A stretch of DNA of 64,000 bases, taken from contig CAILKO010000052.1 in the NCBI GenBank assembly GCA_903834835.1, forward strand, positions 1 to 64,000. Reading direction: 5' to 3'. This DNA is from an uncultured Pseudomonadota bacterium. GTDB taxonomy: Bacteria; Pseudomonadota; Gammaproteobacteria; Burkholderiales; SG8-39. The notes under the pieces were generated by a model that ran no database searches, was not told the DNA's origin, and was given only the letters and a program-made list of their open reading frames with translations. This document shows positions 34,488 to 43,628 of this stretch, in pieces. The position numbers and the translations under genes were made by a program. Numbering within the stretch: position 1 is the stretch's first letter; every line of letters begins with the position of its first letter.

Positions 34488-35633
34488 ATGCAGCTACTGG
34501 CAGTCTTCTTCTTCGGCGCCTGCGGCCACGCGATGTTCAACAACGGCCGCCTGCTGATCTCGCTCTCGTCCCTCGGTCTGGGCGCGAACGCGGTCGGCGT
34601 CGGCGTGCTGATCGCGCTCTACGGTCTGATGCCGGTGCTCCTCGGCGTGACGCTCGGTCGCGTGGTGGACCGCGTGGGCGTGCGCCTGCCGATGATGCTC
34701 AGCGCCGGGCTGCTGATCATCTCCATGCTCGTGCCGCTGGCCTGGCTCTCCTTTGCGACGCTCGCGTTCTCGAGTCTTTCCACCGGACTCGCATTCATGG
34801 TGACCCTGGTCTGCACCAACAAGACCGTGGCCGCGCTGTCCAGTCCGGAGCAGCGCGCGGGCCGGCTCGGGTGGCTCGCCGCTGCGGCCTCCGCGGGCGG
34901 CGCGATCGGCCCGGTGATCGCCGGCTTCTCGATCGACCACGCCGGTCACCAGCTCACCTTCGGGGTGATCGCGCTGATTCCGCTCGCCGCGCTCGCGAGC
35001 GTGTTCGTCTGGGGACGCGGCTACCCCGGCGGCGCGCCCGCAGCGAGCACCGCGGCGCGCGGCGCGATGCGTGATCTGTGGCGCGACCGGCGGCTGCGCC
35101 GCATGCTGCTGCTCGCCACCGTGGTGCCGATGGCGCTCGACACCTACCTTTTCTTCGTGCCGCTGATCGCGGCCGAACGCGGCTGGTCGGCTTCGGTGAC
35201 CGGCCTCATCCTCGGCTTCTCGGTCGGGGCGGTGGTGGTGGCGCGCGTGCTGCTGCCCTTCGCCAACCGGCTGATGGGGCCCTGGGGACTGCTTGCGGCC
35301 TCCTATGTCGCGATCGGCATCGGCTTTTTCACGCTGCCCCTGATCGAGCAGCCGCTCACCATGCTCGTCGTGGCGGCCTTCGTGGGCGTGGGCACCGGGG
35401 TCGCGCCGCCGGTGCTGACATCGCTCGTCTACGCGGCCTCACCGCCCGGGCGCCAGGGCGAAGTGATCGGCCTGCGCACCTCGATGCAGTTCGGCATGGG
35501 AGCGGTCACGCCGATGATCGCGGGCGCTCTCGGTGCACTCGTCGGCATGTCCTGGGTATTCGTCGGCATCGGTGTGCTCCTCGCCGGCGCCTCGCGGCTT
35601 TGCTACCTGCGCCAGCGCGACGCGCCTGCCTGA
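34488..35633 (+). CDS. MFS transporter (subfamily A)
   Basis: 381 aa from the ATG at 34488. N-terminus ACGHAMFNNGRLLISL, loop motif GRVVDRVGVRLPM and the block SPPGRQGEVIGLRTSMQF closely parallel the 27126 gene. About 12 membrane segments. Divergent from the dehydrogenase operon (177-bp shared upstream region) and convergent with the next MFS gene. A much longer open frame from 31884 runs antisense through the dehydrogenases and is not real. Confidence 0.87.
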   Translation: MQLLAVFFFGACGHAMFNNGRLLISLSSLGLGANAVGVGVLIALYGLMPVLLGVTLGRVVDRVGVRLPMMLSAGLLIISMLVPLAWLSFATLAFSSLSTGLAFMVTLVCTNKTVAALSSPEQRAGRLGWLAAAASAGGAIGPVIAGFSIDHAGHQLTFGVIALIPLAALASVFVWGRGYPGGAPAASTAARGAMRDLWRDRRLRRMLLLATVVPMALDTYLFFVPLIAAERGWSASVTGLILGFSVGAVVVARVLLPFANRLMGPWGLLAASYVAIGIGFFTLPLIEQPLTMLVVAAFVGVGTGVAPPVLTSLVYAASPPGRQGEVIGLRTSMQFGMGAVTPMIAGALGALVGMSWVFVGIGVLLAGASRLCYLRQRDAPA

Positions 35634-35651
35634 CCCGCGAGGACAGGCTGC

Positions 35652-36791
35652 CTAGCCGCGCGGCTTGCGTGCCTGCCAGACACTCGCCACCCCCATCGAG
35701 GCGGCCGCGATCCAGAACACCAGCGCGAGTCCGCCCACGGCCGCGATGCCGCCGAATACGGGCGGCGCGAGCACGCGCGTGACGCCGTTGCCGAGGTTGC
35801 GCAGCCCGAGAAAGTGATTCGCCTTCACCTGCGAGAGCATGCCGAAGGCCATCATCGCGGTGACGGGGATGCTGGAGGCGATGCCCACGCCGTAGAGAAA
35901 GGACAGGAACCCGAGCACCCAGGGATTCACGGTGAAGGGCGTTAGCGCGAACACGATGCCGCAGAGCGCGAGGCAGGCCGCCATCACGCGCTCCTCGCCC
36001 GCACGGCGCACGAGCTGCGGCAGCACCAGCGGCAGCGACAGGCTGCCGAAGGCCGCTGCGGAGATGATCGCGCCGATGGTGGAGGCGGAGAGCCCCGCCG
36101 CATGGCCGTAGAGCGGCAGGAAGAAGGGATAGAGCTCGAAGGCCATCGCCGACACGCTGCTTACCGCGATCAGCTTCCAGACCACCGGGTCGGCCAGCGT
36201 CTCGCGCATCTTCGGCGTGTGCTCAGGCGCCTTGTCGCGCACCGCGAGCGATTTGCCGCGCAGCACGAGAAGCGCGATCGCCACCAGCGGCAGCGGCAGG
36301 AACACGAGCAGCGCCGGCACGTGACCGATCGCGTCGATCGACACCCCGGCGATGAAGGGCCCGAACAGGATGGTCGTGCCGGCGACGAAAGCATAGGTGC
36401 TGAAGTTGCGCGCGCGGTCCTCGGGCCGGCTGAAGGCGCCCACCAGCTTCTGCGTCGGCTGGAAGGTGAGCACGTTCCACATGCCGAAGAGGAGGGCCGA
36501 GCACATCACCACGGGGAGCGAGGTGAAGAACACGGGCAGCACGAGACTGGTCGCGCCGCAGATCGCGCCGGTGATCAGCAGCGCGCGCACACCCCAGCGC
36601 TCGGACGCGGCGATGACCGGTATGGAAAACAGCACCAGCGCCACCTGCATGCCGCCGGTGATGATGCCCACTTCGAGCGAACCCGCGCCGAGCTCGAGCG
36701 CAAGCAGCGTATAGATGACGCGCGCACCGGTGACGGTGGTGTAAGTGAGGAAATTGAAAACGTTGATCAGTACGATCCTGCGGTCCGCCAT
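35652..36791 (-). CDS. MFS transporter (subfamily B)
   Basis: 379 aa, about 12 membrane segments. Loop motif IAASERWGVRALL (E instead of D), central HAAGLSASTIG and late LRNLGNGVTRV. It follows another MFS gene after 51 bp and is probably co-transcribed with it. Confidence 0.87.
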   Translation of the reverse strand: MADRRIVLINVFNFLTYTTVTGARVIYTLLALELGAGSLEVGIITGGMQVALVLFSIPVIAASERWGVRALLITGAICGATSLVLPVFFTSLPVVMCSALLFGMWNVLTFQPTQKLVGAFSRPEDRARNFSTYAFVAGTTILFGPFIAGVSIDAIGHVPALLVFLPLPLVAIALLVLRGKSLAVRDKAPEHTPKMRETLADPVVWKLIAVSSVSAMAFELYPFFLPLYGHAAGLSASTIGAIISAAAFGSLSLPLVLPQLVRRAGEERVMAACLALCGIVFALTPFTVNPWVLGFLSFLYGVGIASSIPVTAMMAFGMLSQVKANHFLGLRNLGNGVTRVLAPPVFGGIAAVGGLALVFWIAAASMGVASVWQARKPRG

Positions 36792-36842
36792 CGGGACATC
36801 CTTTCGTTGCGCCGCGCGAGCGCAGCATCCATCACGCGGGCC

Positions 36843-37976
36843 TCAGCGCAGCATTCTGCGCGCGAGCGCGCCGCCCGCGACCATCAGCGCCGCGCTCAGC
36901 AGGTAAACCGGAAAGAGCCCGATCGCCGCGGCAAGCGCGCCGAACACCGGCGGGCCGGCGCTGCGCATGCCCGCATTGGCCGAATTGCGCAGCCCGAGAA
37001 ACTGGTTGGCGCGCGCCTCCGAGAGCCGCGCATAGGCGAGCAGCACGCTCAGGGGGTTGCCCGCGGCGCAGGCGAAGCCGTAGAGGAAGGAGGCTGCCGA
37101 GAGCACCCATGGGTTCGTGCTGAAGGGCACGATCGCGAAGGCAACGCCGATCAGCATCATGCCGATGGAAAGCACGCCCGCCTCGCCGATCCGTCGCACG
37201 AGGCGCGTGAGCACGAGGGGCAGCGCGAGCTGACCAAGCGCCGAAGCGGAGACGATGCTGCCGATCACCGAGGCGGAGAGCCCCGCCGCGTGACCGTAGA
37301 GCGGCATGAAGAACGGGAAGAGTTCCATCGAGGCCGAGATCATGCTCGTCACCACGATGAGCCGGCGCACCGCCGGATCGCGCAGCGATTCGGCGAGCGC
37401 GGGCGCGGGTTCCCCCCGGGGCGCCTGGCGGCGCAGCAGCGCCGCGCCGAGCACGGGCAACAGCACGCAGGCCGCGGCGAAGGGCAGCAGCGCGAGACCC
37501 GCGGCCGCCGCGCCCAGCCAGTCCACCGCCACGCCGCCGATCAGCGGTCCCACAAGCAGGCTGCTCGCGGCGAAGAACGCGTAGACGGACATGCTGCGCG
37601 CGCGCCTGTCGATGCCTGAGAGTTCGGCGACGAGCTTCTGCGTGGGCTGGAAGGCGAGCACGTTCCACAGACCGAACAACAGCGCGCCGGCGTAGAGCAC
37701 AGGCAGGCTCGGCCACAGCCAGGGCAGCAGAAAGCCTGCGACCCCGAGCACGCCACCCGCGATCAGGAGCGGCCGGCTGCCCCAGCGCTCGAGCGCCGTG
37801 GCGACCGGAATCGACAGGAGCAGCATCGGAAACTGCATGCCGGCGATGATGAGCCCTACATCGAGCGCATCCGCGCCGAGGTCGAGCGCGAGCAGCGAGT
37901 ACACCACGCGCGAGCCGACGATCGGGACATAGGCGAGCGTCATCCACGCCACGACGAAGCGGATCTCGCGGTTCAT
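36843..37976 (-). CDS. MFS transporter (subfamily B)
   Basis: 377 aa from the ATG at 37976 (MNREIRFVV); the longer frame to 38150 would run through the dctP terminator. Loop motif ATALERWGSRPLL, the QPTQKLV block, HAAGLSASVIG and late LRNSANAGMRS. First gene of a two-MFS unit downstream of the TRAP locus. Confidence 0.87.
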   Translation of the reverse strand: MNREIRFVVAWMTLAYVPIVGSRVVYSLLALDLGADALDVGLIIAGMQFPMLLLSIPVATALERWGSRPLLIAGGVLGVAGFLLPWLWPSLPVLYAGALLFGLWNVLAFQPTQKLVAELSGIDRRARSMSVYAFFAASSLLVGPLIGGVAVDWLGAAAAGLALLPFAAACVLLPVLGAALLRRQAPRGEPAPALAESLRDPAVRRLIVVTSMISASMELFPFFMPLYGHAAGLSASVIGSIVSASALGQLALPLVLTRLVRRIGEAGVLSIGMMLIGVAFAIVPFSTNPWVLSAASFLYGFACAAGNPLSVLLAYARLSEARANQFLGLRNSANAGMRSAGPPVFGALAAAIGLFPVYLLSAALMVAGGALARRMLR

Positions 37977-38119
37977 CGCGCGGCTATTCGGATGGCGGCT
38001 GCGCACACGGGCGCGCTGTGCAACGGCAGGGGCATGCTCCGATGGTAGCCCGCCACCGTGCCGCGCGGCGCGCTCGCTCGCGCAGCGAAACGTGACGCGC
38101 GCGGCTTGCGCGGACCGCG

Positions 38120-38151
38120 AAAAAAAATGCCGCACCCGGAGGTGCGGCATT
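38120..38151 (-). terminator. Intrinsic terminator after dctP copy 3
   Basis: On the minus strand, an 11-bp stem (AATGCCGCACC / GGTGCGGCATT) with a 4-base loop is followed by a run of T residues (a-run 38120-38127 on the plus strand). It ends 29 bp past the dctP stop codon. Confidence 0.9.
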
Positions 38152-38180
38152 CTTCCGGCGCGCCGGTCGGCGCGCGCGGC

Positions 38181-39197
38181 TTACTTGCGGTACTTGCGCG
38201 CGGTGGCGACGATCGCTTCGTAGTCTTCCTTCAGCTTCGGATCGGCCGCGAACATCGGCGGCAGCACCGAGGTGGCTTCCGCGATATAGCGCTTCGTCTC
38301 CGCGGGCGACATGCGGATGATCTCGCCGCCATTCGAGCGCCAGAGCGCGCGCACGCGCTCGAGATCGGGCAATGCGCCGGTGGTGTAGACCTCCTCGGCC
38401 CTGCGCGCCTCAGCCCTCACCATGGCGTCGAGCTCCGGCCCGTAGGAGGCGAGCGTCTTCGGGTTGGTGATCACGGCGGATACGAGGAAGCTCCCCGGCA
38501 GTTCGGTCACCGGCTTGGCGATGTCCCAGTACTTGAACGCGGTCATGATGCTGAAGCCGGACATCATGCCGTCCACGCCCTTGTTCTGCATCGCGGGCAG
38601 CACTTCGTTCAGCGGCATCGTGAGCGGCGAGGCACCGAGCTTCTTGAACGGCTCGATATGCATCGGCGCACCGCCCGGTGCGCGCAGGCGCTTGCCCTTC
38701 AAATCATCCACCGTACGGATCGCCTGATGCGAGAGCAGCATCAGCGGACCGTTCACGAACGTGAACAGCGCCTCCAGATTCTTCGCCTGGCCCATGGTGG
38801 AGATGCGCTTGCGCAGATCCGGGTCGCGCAGCGTGGCGAATGCATGCGGCACGTCATCGAACAGACCCGGCGCGTCGAACACGACGAAGCGCGGATCCAG
38901 CCCGACCAGAAAGCCCATGGCCGGCTGGTCGAGATCGACCGTGCCGAGGGTCACGCCCTCGACCGTGCGCGGCAGCGGTCCGAGCTGTCCCGCCGGGAAG
39001 ATGTCGACCTTGATGCGGCCGTTCGAGCGCGCCTCGATGCCGGCCTTGAACACCTTGAACCATTCGTGGTTGATGTCGTTCAGGCTGACGGTCGAGGCCT
39101 TCATGGTGATGACCTTCTGCTGGGCCTGCGCGATGCCGGCACCGAAGGCGAGCGCGACGGCGAGCGCGCCGGCGGCAATTCGTTTCACTCTGGTCAT
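38181..39197 (-). CDS. dctP: TRAP transporter substrate-binding protein DctP (third tandem copy)
   Basis: 338 aa, start behind GAGGAGG. Signal peptide to ...GIAQAQ (about 26). DctP-fold motifs are LGPLPRTVEGVTLGTVDLDQPAMGFLVGLDPRF, KGKRLRAPGGAPMHIEPFKKLGASP and MQNKGVDGMMSG. Long blocks are identical in the two upstream copies. It binds an organic acid in the periplasm and delivers it to DctQM. It lies between two intrinsic terminators, so it needs its own promoter or read-through. Confidence 0.9.
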   Translation of the reverse strand: MTRVKRIAAGALAVALAFGAGIAQAQQKVITMKASTVSLNDINHEWFKVFKAGIEARSNGRIKVDIFPAGQLGPLPRTVEGVTLGTVDLDQPAMGFLVGLDPRFVVFDAPGLFDDVPHAFATLRDPDLRKRISTMGQAKNLEALFTFVNGPLMLLSHQAIRTVDDLKGKRLRAPGGAPMHIEPFKKLGASPLTMPLNEVLPAMQNKGVDGMMSGFSIMTAFKYWDIAKPVTELPGSFLVSAVITNPKTLASYGPELDAMVRAEARRAEEVYTTGALPDLERVRALWRSNGGEIIRMSPAETKRYIAEATSVLPPMFAADPKLKEDYEAIVATARKYRK

Positions 39198-39248
39198 GCT
39201 CCCTCCTCAGGGATTTTGTCGAGCGCGTAAGTTACCCGATGTACCGCA

Positions 39249-39279
39249 CAAAAAAAAGCCGCGCCCGAGGGCGCGGCTC
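39249..39279 (-). terminator. Intrinsic terminator after dctP copy 2
   Basis: Minus-strand stem GCCGCGCC / GGCGCGGC followed by an eight-T run (plus-strand a-run 39250-39257). It lies 20 bp past the dctP stop codon and about 50 bp before the next dctP start. Confidence 0.9.
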
Positions 39280-39298
39280 TTCATACGCCCGCAAGGGC

Positions 39299-40318
39299 CT
39301 ACTTGCGGTACTTCTTCGCGGTGGCCACGAAGGACTCGTAGTCGTCCCTAAGCTGCGGATCGGCCGCCATCAGCGCGGGCAGCACCGAGGAGGCCTCGGT
39401 CACATAGCGCCTCGATTCCGTGGCGGACATACGGATGATCTCGCCGCCGTTCGTGCGCCAGACGTTGCGCACCTTCTCCAGTTCGGCCAGGCCGGTGTTG
39501 GTGTAGATGTCCTCGGCCTTGCGCAGCTCGGCGCGCACCATGCCCTCGAGCTCGGGCCCGTAGGAGGCGAGCGTCTTCGGGTTGGTGATCACCGCGCCCA
39601 CCAGGAAGCTGCCCGGGAGCTCCGTCACCGTCTTGGCGATGTCCCAGTACTTGAACGCGGTCATGATGCTGAAGCCCGACATCAGGCCGTCGATACCCTT
39701 GTTCTGCATCGCAGGCATGGCTTCATTCAGCGGCATGGTGAGCGGCAGGGCGCCCAGCTTCTTGAACGGCTCGATATGCATCGGCGCGCCGCCCGGGGCG
39801 CGCAGGCGCTTGCCCTTCAGGTCGTCGACCGTACGGATTGCCTGGTGCGAGAGCAGCATCAGCGGGCCGTTCACGAGGATGTAGGTCGCCTCCAGGTTCT
39901 TGGAGGCGCCCATGGTCGAGATGCGCTTGCGCAGCGTCTCGTCCTTCAGGCTCGCGACCGCGTGCGGCTGGTCGTCGAACATGCCCGGCGCATCGAACAC
40001 GACGAAGCGCTTGTCCAGGCCGACGAGGAAGCCGATCGCGGGCTGGTCGAGATCGATGGTGCCGAGCGTCACGCCCTCGATGGTGCGCGGCAGCGGCCCC
40101 AGCTGGCTGGCCGGGAAGATGTCGACCTTGATGCGGCCGTTCGATTTCGCCTCGATGCCTGCCTTGAAGAGCTTGAAGTACTCGTGGTTGATGTCATTCA
40201 GGCCGACCGACGAGGCCTTCATCGTGATGACCTTCTGCTGCGCCTGGGCGGCGGTGAAACCGGCCGCGAGCGCCAGCGCGAGCACACCGCGCGCTGCCGT
40301 TTTCAGGTTGAATTTCAT
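39299..40318 (-). CDS. dctP: TRAP transporter substrate-binding protein DctP (second tandem copy)
   Basis: 339 aa from the ATG at 40318 behind AGGAGA. The signal peptide MKFNLKTAARGVLALALAAG is almost identical to that of the first copy (MKFNLRTAARGVLALALAAG), whereas the mature part resembles the third copy more (QQKVITMKAS). This mix suggests duplication with exchange. It shares the block LGPLPRTIEGVTLGTIDLDQ with its neighbour. Flanked by terminators on both sides. Confidence 0.9.
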   Translation of the reverse strand: MKFNLKTAARGVLALALAAGFTAAQAQQKVITMKASSVGLNDINHEYFKLFKAGIEAKSNGRIKVDIFPASQLGPLPRTIEGVTLGTIDLDQPAIGFLVGLDKRFVVFDAPGMFDDQPHAVASLKDETLRKRISTMGASKNLEATYILVNGPLMLLSHQAIRTVDDLKGKRLRAPGGAPMHIEPFKKLGALPLTMPLNEAMPAMQNKGIDGLMSGFSIMTAFKYWDIAKTVTELPGSFLVGAVITNPKTLASYGPELEGMVRAELRKAEDIYTNTGLAELEKVRNVWRTNGGEIIRMSATESRRYVTEASSVLPALMAADPQLRDDYESFVATAKKYRK

Positions 40319-40339
40319 GGGATCTCCTGGTTGATGAAT

Positions 40340-40372
40340 GCTGCTTGTCGGCTGCTTGCCGGCCGCTTGTCC
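40340..40372. repeat. Three 11-bp tandem repeats in the leader of dctP copy 2
   Basis: GCTGCTTGTCG, GCTGCTTGCCG and GCCGCTTGTCC follow each other without gaps, about 20 bp upstream of the dctP start. They could be replication slippage or a protein/RNA binding array. Confidence 0.6.
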
Positions 40373-40444
40373 GCCTTCTGCCGACCGTGGCGCACGCGAT
40401 GTTACTTGATGCGCCGCCCTGTGGGTACCGGACTGATACCGGTG

Positions 40445-40474
40445 AAAAAAAACCGCGCCTGAGGCGCGGCTTTT
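40445..40474 (-). terminator. Intrinsic terminator after dctP copy 1
   Basis: Minus-strand stem of at least 8 bp (CCGCGCCT / AGGCGCGG) followed by eight T residues (plus-strand a-run 40445-40452), about 23 bp past the dctP stop codon. Confidence 0.9.
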
Positions 40475-40496
40475 CCCCGCCGGATCGGGCCCTGCT

Positions 40497-41519
40497 CTAT
40501 TTCCGCTGCCTGCGGGCCGCGGCAACGATCACGTCGTAGTCTTCCTTCAGCCTCGGGTCGGCCGCGAGCATCGCAGGCAGCACCGAGGTCGCCTCGCCGA
40601 CGTAACGCTTCTGCTCGGCGGGCGCGAGGCGGATCACTTCGCCGCCGTTCTGGCGCCAGAGGCTGTAGTGCTTCTCGAGATCGGTCACGCCGTAGGTGGT
40701 GTAGACCGTCTCCAGACGGCGGACTTCGCCGCGCACCAGGGCTTCCAGCTCCGGACCGAAGGACTTGAAGGTGTTGCGGTTGATGATGTTCGCGCCGACC
40801 AGGTAGGACCCCGGCACTTCGGTGACGGGCTTCGCGATATCCCAGTACTTGAACGCGGTGATGATGTTGAAGCCGGACATCATGCCGTCCAGACCCTTGT
40901 TCTGCATCGCGGGCAGGACTTCATTCAGCGGCATGGTGAGCGGCGAGGCGCCGAGCTTGCGCAGCGGCTCGATGTGCATCGGCGCGCCGCCCGGCGCGCG
41001 CAGGCGCTTGCCCTTGAAGTCATCCACGGTGCGCACCGCGTTGTGCGAGAGCAGCATCAGCGGACCGCTGAAGGTGACGAAGATTGCCTCGAAGTTCTTG
41101 GCCGCGCCCATGGTCTCGATGCGCTTGCGCACCTCGGGATCGCGCAGGGTCGCCCAGCCGTGCTCCACGCTGTCGAAGAGGCCGGGCGCATCGAACACGA
41201 TGAAGCGCGGATCCAGACCGACGAGGAAGCCGATCGCAGGCTGGTCCATGTCGATGGTGCCGAGCGTGACGCCCTCGATGGTGCGCGGCAGCGGCCCGAG
41301 CTGGGCGGCCGGGAAGATGTCGGCCTTGATGCGGCCGTTCGATTTCGATTCCAGCCCGGCCTTCAGCTGGCGGTAGAACTCGTGGTTGGTGTCGTTAAGC
41401 GCCGGCGTGGAGAACTTCAGCGTGAACACCTTCTGCTGCGCCTGGATGCCGGTGGAAAATCCCGCCGCCAGGGCCAGGGCGAGAACACCGCGCGCGGCGG
41501 TCCGCAGGTTGAATTTCAT
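40497..41519 (-). CDS. dctP: TRAP transporter substrate-binding protein DctP (first tandem copy)
   Basis: 340 aa from the ATG at 41519 behind AAAGGAAC. Signal peptide to ...STGIQAQ. Same DctP fold blocks as the other two copies, but more divergent (QQKVFTLKFSTPALND, HIEPLRKLGASP, MQNKGLDGMMSGFNI). It follows dctM by 78 bp, so it is the copy most likely made with the membrane subunits. Confidence 0.9.
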   Translation of the reverse strand: MKFNLRTAARGVLALALAAGFSTGIQAQQKVFTLKFSTPALNDTNHEFYRQLKAGLESKSNGRIKADIFPAAQLGPLPRTIEGVTLGTIDMDQPAIGFLVGLDPRFIVFDAPGLFDSVEHGWATLRDPEVRKRIETMGAAKNFEAIFVTFSGPLMLLSHNAVRTVDDFKGKRLRAPGGAPMHIEPLRKLGASPLTMPLNEVLPAMQNKGLDGMMSGFNIITAFKYWDIAKPVTEVPGSYLVGANIINRNTFKSFGPELEALVRGEVRRLETVYTTYGVTDLEKHYSLWRQNGGEVIRLAPAEQKRYVGEATSVLPAMLAADPRLKEDYDVIVAAARRQRK

Positions 41520-41597
41520 GAAAGTTCCTTTCGAGGATCGTGTTTGCAAGTAACGCGCGATGCGCATGCAAGGTTTACGTCAGCCCGGAAATCCCGG

Positions 41598-42872
41598 TCA
41601 GAACAGCAGGCGCACGCCGACCAGTGCAATATCGGGCACGTAGGTGATCAGGATAAGCGCGACCAGGTAGATCGCGAGGAAGGGCATGATCCCGCGGATG
41701 ATCGTGTTCAGCGGGAACTTCAGCACCGCCTGGGCGACGAAGATGTTGATGCCGAAGGGCGGATGGAACATGCCGATCGCGAGGTTCACCGTCACGACGA
41801 TGCCGAAATGCACCGTGTCCACGCCTGCCGCCTTGATGATCGGCACGAGCAGCGGCGTGAGCATCACGATCGCCGAGAGCGGATCGACGAAACAGCCGAC
41901 CGCCAGCAGCAGCACGTTGATGAAGGCGAGCACCGCGAACTTTCCGAGCTCCATCGACTGCATCCAGTCGACGATCGCCGCGGGCACCTGGTTAACGGTG
42001 AGCAGCCACGAGAACACGTTCGCGCAGGTCACGATGATGAACACCTGTGCCGTGAGCCGCGCGGTACGCGAGGCGGCTTCCAGCACCTCGCCCCAGCCGA
42101 TATCCTTGTAGATGAGGCGCGTGACGATGACCGCGTAGACGCAGGCGACCGAGGCGGATTCGGTCGGCGAGAAGATGCCGCCGTAGACGCCCCCGAGGAT
42201 CACGATAGGCGCGCCGAGCGCCCAGATGCCGCGCACCGCGCCCGCCCACAGCGCCTTGCCGTCGAAGGGCGCGCCGCGGTCGATGTTGCGCGACCAGCCG
42301 TAGTACATCACGTACAGGCCGAGCATCACCGCGATCAGCAGGCCCGGTCCGAGGCCGGCAGCGTAGAGCTTGGGCACCGACTCCTGTGCCGTGGCCCCGT
42401 ACAGGATCATGACGATGGAAGGCGGAATGATCGAATCGATCGCCCCCACCGAGCAGATGAGGCCGGCGATGAAGTGCTCCGGGTATTTCTTCGCCCGCAT
42501 CGGCGGCACCATGATCTGACCGATGGTCGCGACCGTGGCGGTGCTTGCCCCGGATATCGCGCCGAAGAAGGTGGAGGCTGCGACCGACGTCACGCCCAGG
42601 CTTCCCGGGACGCGCCCGATCGCCGCCTGCATCGGCACCACGAGACGCTGCGCCATCGAGCCGCGCCCCATGATTTCGCCCGCATAGAGGAAGAACGGCA
42701 CCGCAAGCAGCGTGAATGCGTCGACCGCGCCGTACATGTTCTGGTGCAGCGCCGCGAACGGCAGGTTCATGTAGAAGACGAGGCACACTGTCACCGAGGT
42801 GAGCAGGACGACAAAGATCGGGAAACCGAGCAGCAGCAGGATGACCGGGAGTATGCCAAGGGCGAAGCTCAT
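41598..42872 (-). CDS. dctM: TRAP transporter large permease DctM
   Basis: 424 aa, about 12 membrane segments. Typical DctM features are AVPFFLYAGEIMGRGSMAQRL, GASTATVATIGQIMVPPM and the C-terminal HFGIVVTVNLAIGMFHPPFGINIFVA. It forms the cation-driven channel. Its ATG overlaps the dctQ stop by 4 bp. Confidence 0.93.
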   Translation of the reverse strand: MSFALGILPVILLLLGFPIFVVLLTSVTVCLVFYMNLPFAALHQNMYGAVDAFTLLAVPFFLYAGEIMGRGSMAQRLVVPMQAAIGRVPGSLGVTSVAASTFFGAISGASTATVATIGQIMVPPMRAKKYPEHFIAGLICSVGAIDSIIPPSIVMILYGATAQESVPKLYAAGLGPGLLIAVMLGLYVMYYGWSRNIDRGAPFDGKALWAGAVRGIWALGAPIVILGGVYGGIFSPTESASVACVYAVIVTRLIYKDIGWGEVLEAASRTARLTAQVFIIVTCANVFSWLLTVNQVPAAIVDWMQSMELGKFAVLAFINVLLLAVGCFVDPLSAIVMLTPLLVPIIKAAGVDTVHFGIVVTVNLAIGMFHPPFGINIFVAQAVLKFPLNTIIRGIMPFLAIYLVALILITYVPDIALVGVRLLF

Positions 42873-43363
42873 GGCTTGCCTCCGCGCAGCGCGTGACGAA
42901 TCAGGATGATCATGATCAGCACGTAGCCGACCGCGACCGAGGAATGCGGAATCACCATCGGAATCTGGCCTACGGTGCTGCTCGTACCGAGCTGGCTGAG
43001 TGCGTAGTTGGACGACACCCAGATCACGAAGCTCGTGAGACCGATCATGAGCAGCAACTCGATCCAGCGCAGCGTGCCCACCAGCCAGGCCGGGAACACT
43101 TTGACAAGCGCGTCCATGCGCAGGTTCTCGCCGCGCAGCATGACCGCGGACGCACCGAGAAAGGTCATCCAGACCATGGTGAATATCTGCACTTCATAGG
43201 CGCCGAGCATGGTCTTCGAGAATACGAAGCGCCCGACCACGTTGATGAAGTTCAGACAGACGATGAAGATGAGCGCTGCACCGAGCACCTTCTCCAGCAC
43301 CGAGATAGCCCTGTGGACGAACGCGTCCATGCCGTCCAGGGCGGACTTGCTGTTCTCACTCAC
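42869..43363 (-). CDS. dctQ: TRAP transporter small permease DctQ
   Basis: 164 aa from the GTG at 43363, which follows GGAGGAAG at good spacing; a longer ATG reading to 43594 adds 77 residues of non-membrane, low-quality sequence. Four membrane segments, with the family motif FINVVGRFVFSKTMLGAYEVQ and the typical MVIPHSSVAVGY near the end. First gene of the TRAP operon. Confidence 0.9.
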   Translation of the reverse strand: MSENSKSALDGMDAFVHRAISVLEKVLGAALIFIVCLNFINVVGRFVFSKTMLGAYEVQIFTMVWMTFLGASAVMLRGENLRMDALVKVFPAWLVGTLRWIELLLMIGLTSFVIWVSSNYALSQLGTSSTVGQIPMVIPHSSVAVGYVLIMIILIRHALRGGKP

Positions 43364-43525
43364 TCGTCTTCCTCCTCGCGCGGACGCGGCCGGCACCCCT
43401 GCCGCCGCAGTCCCGCACTGATGAACCGGCTCTTTTGAAGTCTTCTTATCGTGTTGTTGTGGTGACTGATTCGCGCCCGCAGTCAGCCGACGCGGGCGGG
43501 AGAATACACCTAACGGGAGCCCGCC

Positions 43526-43552
43526 GGGACCGGCAACGCTGTGCCGGGTCCC
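43526..43552. terminator. GC-rich hairpin between MFS and dctQ
   Basis: GGGACCGGCA pairs with TGCCGGGTCCC (one bulge) around a 6-base loop. It lies 77 bp downstream of the MFS stop codon on the minus strand. No T-run follows in either direction, so termination here is uncertain. Confidence 0.35.
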
Positions 43553-43628
43553 TGTTGCGTCATGCACCGACTTGCCCGGCACCCCAGGCACCATTTACGT
43601 GCAGCGGGCACGACGAGGGCGATCCGCA

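Noticed and set aside
39222..39236. GTAA-G-TTAC and similar GTAAC words before the dctP genes as further copies of the 22-bp palindrome
   Set aside because: They lack the 6-base spacer and the full arms; they share only the GTAAC core.
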